The notes beneath the pieces were generated by a model. That model did not search any database, had not been told where the DNA came from, and worked only from the letters and a program-made list of their open reading frames with translations. Below, one piece after another: positions 9,227 through 18,498 of a stretch of 34,669 nucleotides of DNA. The stretch comes from Marivivens sp. (lineage in GTDB: Bacteria; Pseudomonadota; Alphaproteobacteria; Rhodobacterales; Rhodobacteraceae): contig JAHEBS010000005.1 in NCBI GenBank assembly GCA_024642145.1, positions 1 through 34,669 on the forward strand, written 5' to 3'. Position 1 is the stretch's first letter. Each line of letters opens with the position of its first letter. Position numbers and translations under genes: made by a program.

Positions 9227-9789
9227 TGCTTGACGCTGCAACCTACACCCCGCGTCTGAAGTCCCATTACAAGGACGCCGTTCGCGCCGCGCTCAAAGAA
9301 GAGTTCGGCTACAAGAACGACATGCAGATCCCCCGTCTCGACAAGATCGTGCTGAACATTGGCTGCGGTGCAGAAGCCGTCCGTGATAGCAAAAAGGTCA
9401 AGTCGGCTCAGGAAGACCTGTCCACGATCGCCGGTCAAAAGGCAGTCATCAACAAGGCCAAGAAGTCGATCGCCGGCTTCCGCGTCCGTGAAGAGATGCC
9501 CCTCGGCGTCAAGGTCACCCTCCGTGGCGACCGGATGTACGAATTCCTCGATCGTCTGATCACCGTTGCAATGCCCCGTATCCGCGACTTCCGCGGCGTG
9601 CCGGGCAAGTCCTTTGACGGCCGTGGCAACTATGCCTGCGGCATCAAGGAACACATCGTATTCCCGGAAATCAACTTCGACAAAGTCGACGAAGTCTGGG
9701 GTATGGACATCGTGATCTGCACCACCGCGAAGACCGACGCGGAAGCCAAGGCGCTGTTGAAGCAATTCAACATGCCCTTCAACTCGTGA
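9226..9789 (+). CDS. rplE: 50S ribosomal protein L5
   Basis: [20 protein letters not shown]...[28 protein letters not shown]. Confidence 0.97.
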   Translation: MLDAATYTPRLKSHYKDAVRAALKEEFGYKNDMQIPRLDKIVLNIGCGAEAVRDSKKVKSAQEDLSTIAGQKAVINKAKKSIAGFRVREEMPLGVKVTLRGDRMYEFLDRLITVAMPRIRDFRGVPGKSFDGRGNYACGIKEHIVFPEINFDKVDEVWGMDIVICTTAKTDAEAKALLKQFNMPFNS

Positions 9790-9810
9790 CGCGCGGGAGG
9801 AGATAGAAAT

Positions 9811-10116
9811 ATGGCTAAGAAATCCATGGTCGAGCGCGAAGTGAAGCGCGAAAAGCTGGTGGCCCAGTACGCCACCAAGCGCGCTGCTCTCAAAGCGATC
9901 ATCAATGACCAGACGAAACCCGTTGAAGAGCGTTTCAAGGCGAGCCTCAAGCTGGCTCAGCTGCCGCGCAACTCTTCGGCCACCCGTCTTCACAACCGCT
10001 GCCAGCTGACCGGTCGTCCCCACGCGTACTACCGTAAGCTCAAGATCAGCCGGATCATGCTGCGCGAGCTTGGCTCGAACGGCGAGATCCCCGGCCTGGT
10101 CAAGTCAAGCTGGTAA
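9811..10116 (+). CDS. rpsN: 30S ribosomal protein S14
   Basis: [28 protein letters not shown]...[40 protein letters not shown]. Confidence 0.96.
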   Translation: MAKKSMVEREVKREKLVAQYATKRAALKAIINDQTKPVEERFKASLKLAQLPRNSSATRLHNRCQLTGRPHAYYRKLKISRIMLRELGSNGEIPGLVKSSW

Positions 10117-10130
10117 GGAGGGTTAGATAA

Positions 10131-10523
10131 ATGAACGATCCTATCGGTGATATGCTGACCCGTATCCGCAACGCGCAAATGCGCGGCCGTTCGACGGTTG
10201 ACACGCCCGCCTCCAAGCTTCGCGCTTGGGTGCTGGATGTGCTGGCCGACGAAGGCTACATCCGCGGCTACGAGCCCAGCACTGATGCCAACGGCCACGC
10301 GGCCCTGACCATCAGCCTCAAGTACTTCGATGGCACCCCTGTCATTCGCGAAATCAAGCGGGTCTCCAAGCCCGGCCGTCGCGTCTACATGGGCGTCAAG
10401 GACATTCCGTCGGTCCGTCAGGGCCTGGGTGTGTCGATTGTCTCCACCCCCAAGGGTGTGATGTCGGACGCGAATGCACGCGCTGCCAACGTTGGTGGCG
10501 AAGTGCTTTGCACCGTGTTCTAA
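10131..10523 (+). CDS. rpsH: 30S ribosomal protein S8
   Basis: [38 protein letters not shown]... Confidence 0.96.
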   Translation: MNDPIGDMLTRIRNAQMRGRSTVDTPASKLRAWVLDVLADEGYIRGYEPSTDANGHAALTISLKYFDGTPVIREIKRVSKPGRRVYMGVKDIPSVRQGLGVSIVSTPKGVMSDANARAANVGGEVLCTVF

Positions 10524-10536
10524 GGAGGCGCGCACA

Positions 10537-11070
10537 ATGTCTCGTATTGGCAAAAAGCCGGTTGAGCTTCCCCAGGGCGTAACCGCCGCCGTTTCGGGCC
10601 AGACCATTGAGGTCAAAGGTCCCAAGGGCGTGCTCAAGTTCGCCGCGACCGACGATGTCACCATCGCGGTTGACCAGAACATGGTTTCGGTCAGCCCGCG
10701 TGGCACCTCCAAGCGTGCGCGTCAGCAGTGGGGCATGTCCCGCTCGATGATCCGCAACCTCGTGACCGGCGTCACCGCCGGTTTCAAGAAAGAGCTCGAA
10801 ATCAGCGGTGTTGGTTATCGTGCGCAGATGCAGGGCAACACCCTGAAACTCGCGCTCGGCTATAGCCACGACGTGAACTTCGAGGTCCCCGCCGGTGTGA
10901 CTGTTACCACGCCCAAGCAGACCGAAATCGTCATCGAGGGCATCGACGCCCAACTCGTCGGCCAGGTTGCGGCTAACATCCGCGAATGGCGTGCTCCCGA
11001 GCCCTACAAGGGCAAAGGGATCAAGTACAAAGGCGAGTATATCTTCCGCAAGGAAGGGAAGAAGAAGTAA
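10537..11070 (+). CDS. rplF: 50S ribosomal protein L6
   Basis: [31 protein letters not shown]...; start trimmed. Confidence 0.96.
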   Translation: MSRIGKKPVELPQGVTAAVSGQTIEVKGPKGVLKFAATDDVTIAVDQNMVSVSPRGTSKRARQQWGMSRSMIRNLVTGVTAGFKKELEISGVGYRAQMQGNTLKLALGYSHDVNFEVPAGVTVTTPKQTEIVIEGIDAQLVGQVAANIREWRAPEPYKGKGIKYKGEYIFRKEGKKK

Positions 11071-11081
11071 GGATCGCAAAC

Positions 11082-11441
11082 ATGGCAAATACGAAACGAG
11101 AACTGTTTCTGAAGCGCCGCATGCGCGTCCGGAACAAGCTTCGCTCGGTGAACGCCGGCCGCCTGCGGCTGTCTGTGCACCGGTCCAGCAAGAACATCAG
11201 CGTCCAGCTGATCGACGACGTGAACGGCGTGACCGTAGCTTCGGCTTCTTCTCTCGAGAAGGATCTGGGCGTGGTTGGCAAGAACAACATCGAAGCCGCG
11301 AAAGTGGTCGGTGTGGCAATCGCGGAGCGCGCCAAAAAGGCGGGCGTCGAGGCTGCTTACTTCGACCGTGGTGGTTTCCTGTTCCATGGCAAGATCAAAG
11401 CTCTTGCCGACGCCGCTCGTGAAGCCGGCCTGAAGATCTAA
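11082..11441 (+). CDS. rplR: 50S ribosomal protein L18
   Basis: [39 protein letters not shown]...; start trimmed. Confidence 0.96.
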   Translation: MANTKRELFLKRRMRVRNKLRSVNAGRLRLSVHRSSKNISVQLIDDVNGVTVASASSLEKDLGVVGKNNIEAAKVVGVAIAERAKKAGVEAAYFDRGGFLFHGKIKALADAAREAGLKI

Positions 11442-11453
11442 GGAGACGAGAGA

Positions 11454-12011
11454 ATGGCAGAACGTGAGAACCGCCGCGAACGCCGCGAGGAAGCCGCGCC
11501 GGAATTCGCCGATCGTCTCGTGGCGATCAACCGTGTGTCCAAGACCGTGAAGGGCGGCAAACGCTTTGGCTTTGCAGCGCTCGTCGTGGTCGGCGACCAG
11601 AAGGGCCGCGTAGGCTTTGGCAAAGGTAAAGCCAAGGAAGTGCCGGAAGCGATCCGTAAGGCCACTGAACAGGCCAAGCGCTCGATGATCCGTGTGGCGC
11701 TTCGTGATGGCCGCACCCTGCACCACGACATGGAAGGTCGCCACGGCGCCGGCCGCGTCGTGATGCGCACCGCCGTCCCGGGTACCGGCATCATCGCCGG
11801 TGGTCCGATGCGCGCTGTGTTCGAGATGCTCGGCATCCAGGACGTGGTCGCCAAGTCGATGGGTTCGCAGAACCCCTACAACATGATCCGCGCCACGCTG
11901 GACGGCCTGCGTAACGAGCAGTCGCCCCGCGCCGTGGCTCAGCGTCGTGGCAAAAAGGTTGCTGACATCCTGCGCAAGCCGGAAGAAGCCACCGAAGCCG
12001 TCGAAGCCTAA
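11454..12011 (+). CDS. rpsE: 30S ribosomal protein S5
   Basis: [45 protein letters not shown]. Confidence 0.96.
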   Translation: MAERENRRERREEAAPEFADRLVAINRVSKTVKGGKRFGFAALVVVGDQKGRVGFGKGKAKEVPEAIRKATEQAKRSMIRVALRDGRTLHHDMEGRHGAGRVVMRTAVPGTGIIAGGPMRAVFEMLGIQDVVAKSMGSQNPYNMIRATLDGLRNEQSPRAVAQRRGKKVADILRKPEEATEAVEA

Positions 12012-12023
12012 GGAGTTCGGAAC

Positions 12024-12218
12024 ATGGCAACGAAGAAAACCATCGTGGTCAAGCAGGTCGGTTCGCCGGCTCGCCGCCCCGACGTCCAGCGCCGCACCCT
12101 CATCGGTCTCGGCCTGAACAAGATGCACAAAACCCGTGAGCTCGAGGATACCCCCTCGGTGCGCGGCATGGTCAATGCGATCCCCCACCTTGTGGAGATC
12201 ATCGAAGAGCGCGGCTAA
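12024..12218 (+). CDS. rpmD: 50S ribosomal protein L30
   Basis: [59 protein letters not shown]. Confidence 0.95.
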   Translation: MATKKTIVVKQVGSPARRPDVQRRTLIGLGLNKMHKTRELEDTPSVRGMVNAIPHLVEIIEERG

Positions 12219-12243
12219 TCCCGCCCTTTGAGACCTGAGATAG

Positions 12244-12273
12244 CGCCCCGGCCCGAAACGGCCGGGGCGTTTT
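12244..12273 (+). terminator. Intrinsic terminator after rpmD
   Basis: CGCCCCGGCC-CGAAAC-GGCCGGGGCG-TTTT. Confidence 0.85.
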
Positions 12274-12280
12274 CGTTTGT

Positions 12281-12775
12281 TCAGATGAACGGATCATAGG
12301 CCCATTGCAGCAGCGCCTGCCGCTGGCGCGGACGGCACCAGATGTCACCTTCGCGGCAATTGGCGCGGATCTGTCCGGCATGGCGGGCAAAGGCGCGCCA
12401 ACGGCGGATCTGGACGGCGTCGGTCTCTGACAGGCGGCGGCCCATCCAATAGCGGCAATACCACTGGAACCAGCCGCGCGGATCGGGGCCGTAAATCCAG
12501 CCCTTTTCGCGCCAGACCGCCAAGGGTTGTCGGCTTTTGATGCCAAAATAGTTGCAGGCGGGGTCGGGGCGGTCCGCGAGACGCGCATTGGCAAACCAGT
12601 CTGCCGGAAACTCGGCACGGCAGTCATTGAGGTATTTGCCTTCAAAGACCCCCATCGCCAGCATCTGTGCGGGCGACAGCTGTGGCGAAAACGCCGGATC
12701 AAAGCCTTCGCCCTGCGACGCCTCGCGCGCGTAGCTGTAATTCTGCTGGTAGTGGTCATTGACGGTGATGATCAT
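12281..12775 (-). CDS. Conserved hypothetical protein (family of unknown function)
   Basis: GVFEGKYLNDCRAEFPADWF...NYFGIKSRQPLAVWREKGWIYGPDPRGWFQWYCRYWMGRR...IWCRPRQRQALLQWAYDPFI; Trp-rich conserved-looking motifs. Confidence 0.75.
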   Translation of the reverse strand: MIITVNDHYQQNYSYAREASQGEGFDPAFSPQLSPAQMLAMGVFEGKYLNDCRAEFPADWFANARLADRPDPACNYFGIKSRQPLAVWREKGWIYGPDPRGWFQWYCRYWMGRRLSETDAVQIRRWRAFARHAGQIRANCREGDIWCRPRQRQALLQWAYDPFI

Positions 12776-12818
12776 GCCAGCGAATTAGGTCGCGGCGCTT
12801 GGCGGACAAGCCCGGCCC

Positions 12819-12847
12819 TTGCGTCACATGGCCCGACCGTCTATAGG
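12819..12847 (+). promoter_or_regulatory. Putative promoter for rplO-secY-adk segment
   Basis: TTGCGT (12819-12824), 17-bp spacer, TATAGG (12842-12847). Confidence 0.55.
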
Positions 12848-12941
12848 CCCACGATGGCCCAAATCATGGGTCAAGAATCATTGATAAGCCGTGTTTGTCC
12901 TTCTGATCGCTCGGAGGGCAGTTCCGGCAAGGAGAAGCGAT

Positions 12942-13415
12942 ATGAAACTGCATGAACTCCGCGACAACGACGGTGCCGCGAAAAAGAAAAAGCGCGTTGC
13001 GCGTGGTCCCGGTTCGGGCGTCGGTAAGACTGCCGGCCGTGGTATCAAGGGTCAAAAGTCGCGTTCGGGCGTGGCTCTGGGTGGTTACGAAGGCGGCCAG
13101 ATGCCGCTCTACCGCCGCCTGCCGAAGCGTGGCTTCAGCAAGCCCAACCGTAAAGAATTCGCCGTCGTTAACCTCGGCCTGATCCAGAAGTTCATCGACG
13201 AAGGCAAGATCGACGCCAAGGTCGAGATCACCGAAGACGCGCTGCTGGCCTCGGGCATCATCCGTCGCAAGCTGGACGGCGTTCGCGTGCTGGCCAAGGG
13301 TGAATTCAAGGCCAAGGCCACCATCACCGTGACCGGCGCTTCCAAGGGTGCCATCGAAGCTGTCGCCGCCACCGGTGGCGCTCTGAACGTGGCTACCGCG
13401 ACTGCGGCGGAATAA
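12942..13415 (+). CDS. rplO: 50S ribosomal protein L15
   Basis: [55 protein letters not shown]; start trimmed. Confidence 0.96.
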   Translation: MKLHELRDNDGAAKKKKRVARGPGSGVGKTAGRGIKGQKSRSGVALGGYEGGQMPLYRRLPKRGFSKPNRKEFAVVNLGLIQKFIDEGKIDAKVEITEDALLASGIIRRKLDGVRVLAKGEFKAKATITVTGASKGAIEAVAATGGALNVATATAAE

Positions 13416-13420
13416 CCGGT

Positions 13421-13446
13421 TGTAGGCGGCGCTTTCGCCGCTTACA
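13421..13446 (+). promoter_or_regulatory. Intercistronic hairpin 1, rplO-secY
   Basis: TGTAGGCGGCG-CTTT-CGCCGCTTACA, 11-bp stem with one G-U. Confidence 0.6.
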
Positions 13447-13464
13447 TCTTCCACGAGTTTTCCC

Positions 13465-13499
13465 AACGCCGCCGTCCCGGGGAACCGGTCGGCGGCGTT
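13465..13499 (+). promoter_or_regulatory. Intercistronic hairpin 2, rplO-secY
   Basis: AACGCCGCC ... GGCGGCGTT with inner CCGG/CCGG. Confidence 0.55.
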
Positions 13500-13520
13500 T
13501 GCATGAAAAGAGATATCTTA

Positions 13521-14885
13521 ATGGCATCTGCTGCTGAACAAATGGCCGCGAATCTGAGCTGGGGCGCCCTTGGACGGGCAACCGAGCTTCGCCAGCGGAT
13601 TTTCTTCACGATCGGTCTTCTGATCGTGTTCCGCCTTGGCACCTATATTCCGGTCCCCGGCATCAACACCGACGCGCTCCGCAGCTTTATGGATACGCAG
13701 GCCACGGGCCTTGGCGGCATCCTGACCATGTTCACCGGTGGCGCGCTCAAGCGGATGGGCATTTTTGCCCTCGGCATCATGCCTTATATCTCGGCATCGA
13801 TCATCATTCAGTTGGTCGCGTCGATGTATGAGCCCTGGAAGCAGCTTCGCAAGGAAGGCGAGCAGGGCCGCAAGAAGATCAACCAATACACCCGTTACAG
13901 CACCGTGGTTCTGGCCTCGTTTCAGGCCTATGCGCTGGCGGCCAGCCTCGAGGCTGGTGACATGGTCACCGATCCGGGCATGTTCTTCCGCCTTTCGGCG
14001 GTGATCACCATTGTCGGCGGCACCTTGTTCCTGATGTGGCTGGGCGAACAGATCACCTCGCGCGGCATCGGCAACGGCACCTCGCTGATCATCTTTGTCG
14101 GCATCATCGCTGAAATGCCTGCCGCCGCGGTGCGTTTCCTGAGCCAGAGCCGTGAAACCAATAGCTGGGGCACGGTGCTGATTGTCATGGCGCTGGTGGC
14201 CGTGGTGCTGGGCTTTGTGGTGTTCATGGAGCGCAGCCTGCGCAAGATCCACATCCAGTATCCCCGCCGTCAGGTGGGCATGAAGATCTATGACGCCGGT
14301 TCGTCGCACCTGCCGATCAAGGTCAACCCGTCGGGCGTCATTCCCGCGGTCTTTGCCTCGGCGCTCTTGTTGCTGCCCAACACGCTTTCGGCCTTTGCCA
14401 GCTCGGGAACGACCGGTTCGATCATGTCGACGATTCTGGCCTATTTCGGCCCCGGTCAGCCGCTCTATCTGGTGTTCTTCACCGTGATGATCGTGTTCTT
14501 CAGCTACTTCTACACCCACGAAGTCGCCTTCAAGGTTGATGAAGTTGCCGACAACCTGAAGAACCAGAACGGTTTCGTTCCCGGCATCCGTCCCGGCAAA
14601 AAGACTGCCGAATATCTGGAATACGTGGTCAACCGCGTGCTGGTTCTGGGTTCGGGCTATCTGGCGCTGGTCTGTCTGCTGCCTGAAATCCTGCGTTATC
14701 AGCTCTCGGTTCCGTTCTACTTTGGCGGCACCTCGATCCTGATCGTGGTTTCGGTCGGCATGGATACGATCCAGCAGATCCAGTCGCACCTTCTGGCCCA
14801 TCAGTACGAGGGTCTGATCGAAAAATCGCAGCTGCGTGGCAAGCGCGGCGGCGCCAAGAAACCCAGGGGAGCCTTCCGTAAATGA
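13521..14885 (+). CDS. secY: Preprotein translocase subunit SecY
   Basis: [49 protein letters not shown]...; in-frame ATG at 13503 is an alternative start. Confidence 0.96.
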   Translation: MASAAEQMAANLSWGALGRATELRQRIFFTIGLLIVFRLGTYIPVPGINTDALRSFMDTQATGLGGILTMFTGGALKRMGIFALGIMPYISASIIIQLVASMYEPWKQLRKEGEQGRKKINQYTRYSTVVLASFQAYALAASLEAGDMVTDPGMFFRLSAVITIVGGTLFLMWLGEQITSRGIGNGTSLIIFVGIIAEMPAAAVRFLSQSRETNSWGTVLIVMALVAVVLGFVVFMERSLRKIHIQYPRRQVGMKIYDAGSSHLPIKVNPSGVIPAVFASALLLLPNTLSAFASSGTTGSIMSTILAYFGPGQPLYLVFFTVMIVFFSYFYTHEVAFKVDEVADNLKNQNGFVPGIRPGKKTAEYLEYVVNRVLVLGSGYLALVCLLPEILRYQLSVPFYFGGTSILIVVSVGMDTIQQIQSHLLAHQYEGLIEKSQLRGKRGGAKKPRGAFRK

Positions 14886-15532
14886 ACATAATCCTTCTTG
14901 GACCGCCCGGTGCCGGCAAAGGCACCCAAGCACGGCTTCTCGTCGAGAAGCGTGACATGGTGCAGCTCTCGACCGGCGATATGCTGCGAGACGCGCGCAC
15001 GAGCGGTACCGAGATGGGTAAAGTTGTTGCGGAAGTCATGGACAAGGGCCACCTCGTTACCGACGAGATCGTGATCGGCCTGATCCGTGAAAAACTGGAA
15101 AGCGGCAAAGCCGGCGGCGGCTATATCTTCGACGGCTTTCCGCGCACGCTGGCTCAGGCGGATGCCTTGGGCAGTCTGCTGAGCGAACTTGGCCAAAAGC
15201 TTGACCGTGTGGTCGAGATGCAGGTCGATGACGAGGCGCTTGTCGCGCGCATCACTGCGCGCTCGACCTGCGGCAATTGTGGTGAGGTCTATAATGACAA
15301 CACCAAACCGATTCCGGCCGATCATGTCTGCAGCTCGTGCGGGAAAAAGGCGGAATTCAAGCGCCGCGCGGACGACAACGCGGATAGCCTCAAGACCCGT
15401 CTTCTGGCCTATTACAAGCAGACCTCGCCATTGATCGGCTACTATTATGCCAAGGGTCGCCTCACCAGCATCGACGGCCTTGCCAGCATGGCCAAGGTCG
15501 AGGCCAGCATGGCCGCCGCGCTGGACGCATAG
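14882..15532 (+). CDS. adk: Adenylate kinase with Cys4 (zinc-type) LID
   Basis: [23 protein letters not shown]...; CGNC...CSSC in LID; ATG overlaps the secY stop. Confidence 0.95.
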   Translation: MNIILLGPPGAGKGTQARLLVEKRDMVQLSTGDMLRDARTSGTEMGKVVAEVMDKGHLVTDEIVIGLIREKLESGKAGGGYIFDGFPRTLAQADALGSLLSELGQKLDRVVEMQVDDEALVARITARSTCGNCGEVYNDNTKPIPADHVCSSCGKKAEFKRRADDNADSLKTRLLAYYKQTSPLIGYYYAKGRLTSIDGLASMAKVEASMAAALDA

Positions 15533-15549
15533 CCCAATAATCTAAGGGG

Positions 15550-15578
15550 TTGACGATTTGGTGGTCCACCCCTAGACA
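15550..15578 (+). promoter_or_regulatory. Putative alpha-operon promoter (rpsM)
   Basis: TTGACG (15550-15555), 17-bp spacer, TAGACA (15573-15578). Confidence 0.6.
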
Positions 15579-15585
15579 GCCCCAT

Positions 15586-15613
15586 CCCGTAAAGGGAATC
15601 ACGGGTTGATTCC
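15586..15613 (+). promoter_or_regulatory. Pseudoknot-compatible or mutually exclusive pairing in rpsM leader
   Basis: CCCGT (15586-15590) pairs ACGGG (15601-15605); GGAATC (15595-15600) pairs GATTCC (15608-15613); the two pairings interleave. Confidence 0.45.
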
Positions 15614-15654
15614 GGCATCCGGCCAGAAAAAGCCCATTACCTCGAATGACTGCG

Positions 15655-15677
15655 GCCCGAAGGCTCTGCCCTCGGGC
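15655..15677 (+). promoter_or_regulatory. rpsM leader hairpin
   Basis: GCCCGA-AGGCTCTGCCC-TCGGGC, 6-bp stem. Confidence 0.45.
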
Positions 15678-15693
15678 TTCCGTTGTGAAAAAA

Positions 15694-15713
15694 GGTTCCG
15701 GTATTACGGAACC
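15694..15713 (+). promoter_or_regulatory. rpsM leader hairpin adjacent to RBS
   Basis: GGTTCCG-GTATTA-CGGAACC, 7-bp stem. Confidence 0.6.
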
Positions 15714-15733
15714 GCAACAAAAGGATAGAACAC

Positions 15734-16102
15734 GTGGCACGTATCGCCGGCGTAAACATCCCGACTGCAAAGCGGGTCCCCATCGCCCTCCAATATATCC
15801 ATGGTATCGGCCCCGCCGTTGCCGACAAGATCTGTGAAGCCGTCAAGATCGACGCGACCCGTCGTGTGAACGAGCTTTCGGACGCCGAAGTCCTCGCGAT
15901 CCGCGAGTACATCGATGCCAACGTCACCGTCGAAGGCGACCTTCGCCGCGAAGTGACGATGAACATCAAGCGTCTGATGGACCTTGGCTGCTACCGTGGC
16001 CTCCGTCACCGCCGCAACCTGCCCGTCCGCGGTCAGCGCACCCACACCAACGCTCGTACTCGCAAAGGCCCCGCAAAGGCCATTGCCGGTAAGAAGAAAT
16101 AA
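15734..16102 (+). CDS. rpsM: 30S ribosomal protein S13 (GTG start)
   Basis: (M)[35 protein letters not shown] start with AAGGATAG upstream. Confidence 0.96.
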   Translation: MARIAGVNIPTAKRVPIALQYIHGIGPAVADKICEAVKIDATRRVNELSDAEVLAIREYIDANVTVEGDLRREVTMNIKRLMDLGCYRGLRHRRNLPVRGQRTHTNARTRKGPAKAIAGKKK

Positions 16103-16117
16103 GGGAGGGTTTGACCA

Positions 16118-16510
16118 ATGGCTCGTGATACCCGCCGTGGTGGCAAGAAAAAGGTTTCCAAGAACATCGCCGCTGGCGTTGCTCATGTGAACTCTTCGTT
16201 CAACAACACCAAGATTCTGATCTCCGACGTGCAAGGCAACGCCATTTCGTGGTCGTCCGCCGGCACCATGGGCTTTAAAGGCTCGCGGAAATCGACCCCC
16301 TACGCCGCTCAGATGGCCGCTGAAGACGCGGGCAAAAAGGCGCAGGAACATGGCGTCAAGACGCTGGAAGTCGAAGTGCAGGGCCCCGGTTCGGGCCGTG
16401 AATCGGCTCTGCGCGCGCTGGCTGCTGTCGGCTTCAACATCACCTCGATCCGTGATGTGACCCCGATGGCGCACAACGGCTGCCGCCCGCCCAAGCGCCG
16501 TCGCGTCTAA
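16118..16510 (+). CDS. rpsK: 30S ribosomal protein S11
   Basis: [50 protein letters not shown]. Confidence 0.97.
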   Translation: MARDTRRGGKKKVSKNIAAGVAHVNSSFNNTKILISDVQGNAISWSSAGTMGFKGSRKSTPYAAQMAAEDAGKKAQEHGVKTLEVEVQGPGSGRESALRALAAVGFNITSIRDVTPMAHNGCRPPKRRRV

Positions 16511-16522
16511 GCAATCGAACTC

Positions 16523-16552
16523 ATCGGGGCCTTGCTTTTGCAAGGTCCCGAT
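16523..16552 (+). promoter_or_regulatory. Strong hairpin rpsK-rpoA
   Basis: ATCGGGGCCTTGC-TTTT-GCAAGGTCCCGAT, 13-bp stem with one G-U, 4-nt loop. Confidence 0.75.
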
Positions 16553-16618
16553 TCGTCATTTTTGAACCTCGGGCGTCCGCCGTTTGGACATGGCAGGCGG
16601 ACTGGTATGGAGGGACAC

Positions 16619-17635
16619 ATGATCCACAAGAACTGGGCTGAACTGATTAAGCCGGCGCAACTCGATGTCCGTCCGGGCAACGATCCCATGCGTCAGGCGA
16701 CGCTGGTCGCCGAACCGCTGGAGCGTGGCTTTGGCCTGACGCTCGGCAACGCGCTGCGCCGCGTGCTGCTCTCGTCGCTTCAGGGCGCCGCGATCACCTC
16801 GGTGCAGATCGACAACGTCCTGCACGAGTTCTCGTCCGTCACGGGCGTCCGTGAAGACGTGACCGACATCGTCCTTAACCTCAAGGGCGTGTCGATCAAG
16901 ATGGACGTCGAAGGCCCCAAGCGCCTCACCGTTCAGGCCAAAGGCCCGGGCGTTGTGACGGCTGCCGACATCTCGGAATCGTCGGGCATCGAGATCCTGA
17001 ACAAGGATCACGTGGTCTGCCACCTTGACGACGGCGCGGATCTTTACATGGAACTGACCGTTGCGACGGGCAAAGGCTATGTCGCGGCTGACAAGAACAA
17101 GCCCGAGGATGCCCCGATCGGCATGATTTCGATCGATGCGATCTACTCGCCGGTCAAGAAAGTCTCGTACGAAGTTCAGCCCACCCGCGAAGGGCAGGTT
17201 CTGGACTACGACAAGCTGACCATGAAGATCGAAACCGATGGCTCGCTGACCCCCGAGGACGCCGTGGCCTATGCCGCCCGCATCCTGCAGGACCAGCTGG
17301 CGATCTTCGTCAACTTTGACGAGCCCGAAAGCGCGTCGTCCTCGTCGGCTGATGACGGCCTCGAGTTCAACCCGCTGCTCTTGAAGAAGGTTGACGAGCT
17401 TGAACTGTCGGTCCGTTCGGCCAACTGCCTCAAGAACGACAACATCGTCTATATCGGCGATCTGATCCAGAAAACCGAAGCCGAGATGCTCCGCACCCCG
17501 AACTTCGGCCGCAAGTCGCTGAACGAAATCAAGGAAGTGCTCTCGGGCATGGGCCTGCACCTCGGCATGGAAGTCGAAGAGTGGCCGCCTGAGAACATCG
17601 AAGAGCTGGCCAAGAAGTTCGAAGACCAGTTCTAA
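16619..17635 (+). CDS. rpoA: DNA-directed RNA polymerase subunit alpha
   Basis: [60 protein letters not shown]; start trimmed, RBS GGAGGG. Confidence 0.97.
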   Translation: MIHKNWAELIKPAQLDVRPGNDPMRQATLVAEPLERGFGLTLGNALRRVLLSSLQGAAITSVQIDNVLHEFSSVTGVREDVTDIVLNLKGVSIKMDVEGPKRLTVQAKGPGVVTAADISESSGIEILNKDHVVCHLDDGADLYMELTVATGKGYVAADKNKPEDAPIGMISIDAIYSPVKKVSYEVQPTREGQVLDYDKLTMKIETDGSLTPEDAVAYAARILQDQLAIFVNFDEPESASSSSADDGLEFNPLLLKKVDELELSVRSANCLKNDNIVYIGDLIQKTEAEMLRTPNFGRKSLNEIKEVLSGMGLHLGMEVEEWPPENIEELAKKFEDQF

Positions 17636-17642
17636 GCCAATT

Positions 17643-17667
17643 CGGGAGGCGTCAACCACGCCTCCCG
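17643..17667 (+). promoter_or_regulatory. Strong hairpin rpoA-rplQ
   Basis: CGGGAGGCGT-CAACC-ACGCCTCCCG, perfect 10-bp stem, no U-tract. Confidence 0.75.
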
Positions 17668-17751
17668 CAATACCCGGGCATTCCGCCCCAAGGAGAGTAG
17701 CCGCTACGCACGGCTGCCGGACAAAGTAAAAACGCTACTTAGGAGACCATC

Positions 17752-18177
17752 ATGCGTCACGCTCGCGGATACCGCCGCCTGAACCGGACCCACGAACACC
17801 GTAAGGCCCTCTGGGCCAACATGGCCGGTTCGCTCATCGAACACGAACAGATCAAGACCACCCTGCCGAAAGCGAAAGAACTCAAGCGCGTCATCGACAA
17901 GCTGATCACGCTCGGCAAGCGTGGCGACCTGCATGCCCGCCGTCAGGCTGCGGCGCAGTTGAAAGAAGACAAGGACGTTGCCAAGCTCTTTGAAGTGCTG
18001 GGCCCGCGTTACCAGGACCGTCAGGGCGGCTACTGCCGCGTGCTGAAGGCCGGTTTCCGCTATGGCGACATGGCGCCGATGGCGATCATCGAACTGGTGG
18101 ACCGCGATCCGGCCGCCAAGGGTGCCGCCGACAAGGCCCGTCTGGCCGCCGAAGAGGCGATGGCCGACGCAGAATAA
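17752..18177 (+). CDS. rplQ: 50S ribosomal protein L17
   Basis: [56 protein letters not shown]. Confidence 0.96.
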   Translation: MRHARGYRRLNRTHEHRKALWANMAGSLIEHEQIKTTLPKAKELKRVIDKLITLGKRGDLHARRQAAAQLKEDKDVAKLFEVLGPRYQDRQGGYCRVLKAGFRYGDMAPMAIIELVDRDPAAKGAADKARLAAEEAMADAE

Positions 18178-18202
18178 GATCCTTCGAGGGTCTGCAAACT
18201 TG

Positions 18203-18231
18203 AAAAGCCCCGCCCTACGGCGGGGCTTTTT
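18203..18231. terminator. Bidirectional intrinsic terminator after rplQ
   Basis: AAAAGCCCCGCC-CTAC-GGCGGGGCTTTT, perfect 12-bp stem, symmetric A/T tracts. Confidence 0.9.
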
Positions 18232-18240
18232 CATTTTGGC

Positions 18241-18423
18241 CTAGTTCGCGTTGACCTGCGCGCTGACGGGGCCTGCGGGAATCGGGCGCGGGTGGTTGGC
18301 GCAGGGCTGGTCCTCGCCAGACAGGTCGTTTGGCTGGGGTTGCAGGAACCGCAACAGGGCGCCCAGTTGCCCAGGTTCCAGCGTGCGCAGTCGGTTCACA
18401 AGGTCGGGGTCGGGGAATCGCAT
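18241..18423 (-). CDS. Small hypothetical protein (60 aa), divergent from luxR
   Basis: MRFPDPDLVNRLRTLEPGQLGALLRFLQPQPNDLSGEDQPCANHPRPIPAGPVSAQVNAN; RBS AAGGA about 6 nt before the ATG; ends just before a bidirectional terminator. Confidence 0.55.
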   Translation of the reverse strand: MRFPDPDLVNRLRTLEPGQLGALLRFLQPQPNDLSGEDQPCANHPRPIPAGPVSAQVNAN

Positions 18424-18464
18424 TCTCTATCCTTGTATTAGTCCCTCGTGCATACAATTTATGG

Positions 18465-18493
18465 TTGACGAGATTTCTGACAACTTGTCTAAA
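18465..18493 (+). promoter_or_regulatory. Putative luxR promoter with embedded palindrome
   Basis: TTGACG (18465-18470), 17-bp spacer, TCTAAA (18488-18493); GACAACTTGTC at 18479-18489. Confidence 0.5.
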
Positions 18494-18498
18494 AAGGT

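Noticed and set aside
13518-14933. 471-aa minus-strand ORF opposite secY
   Set aside because: Antisense shadow of a clear SecY; composition is implausible for a real protein.
16556-17659. 367-aa minus-strand ORF opposite rpoA
   Set aside because: Antisense shadow of rpoA.
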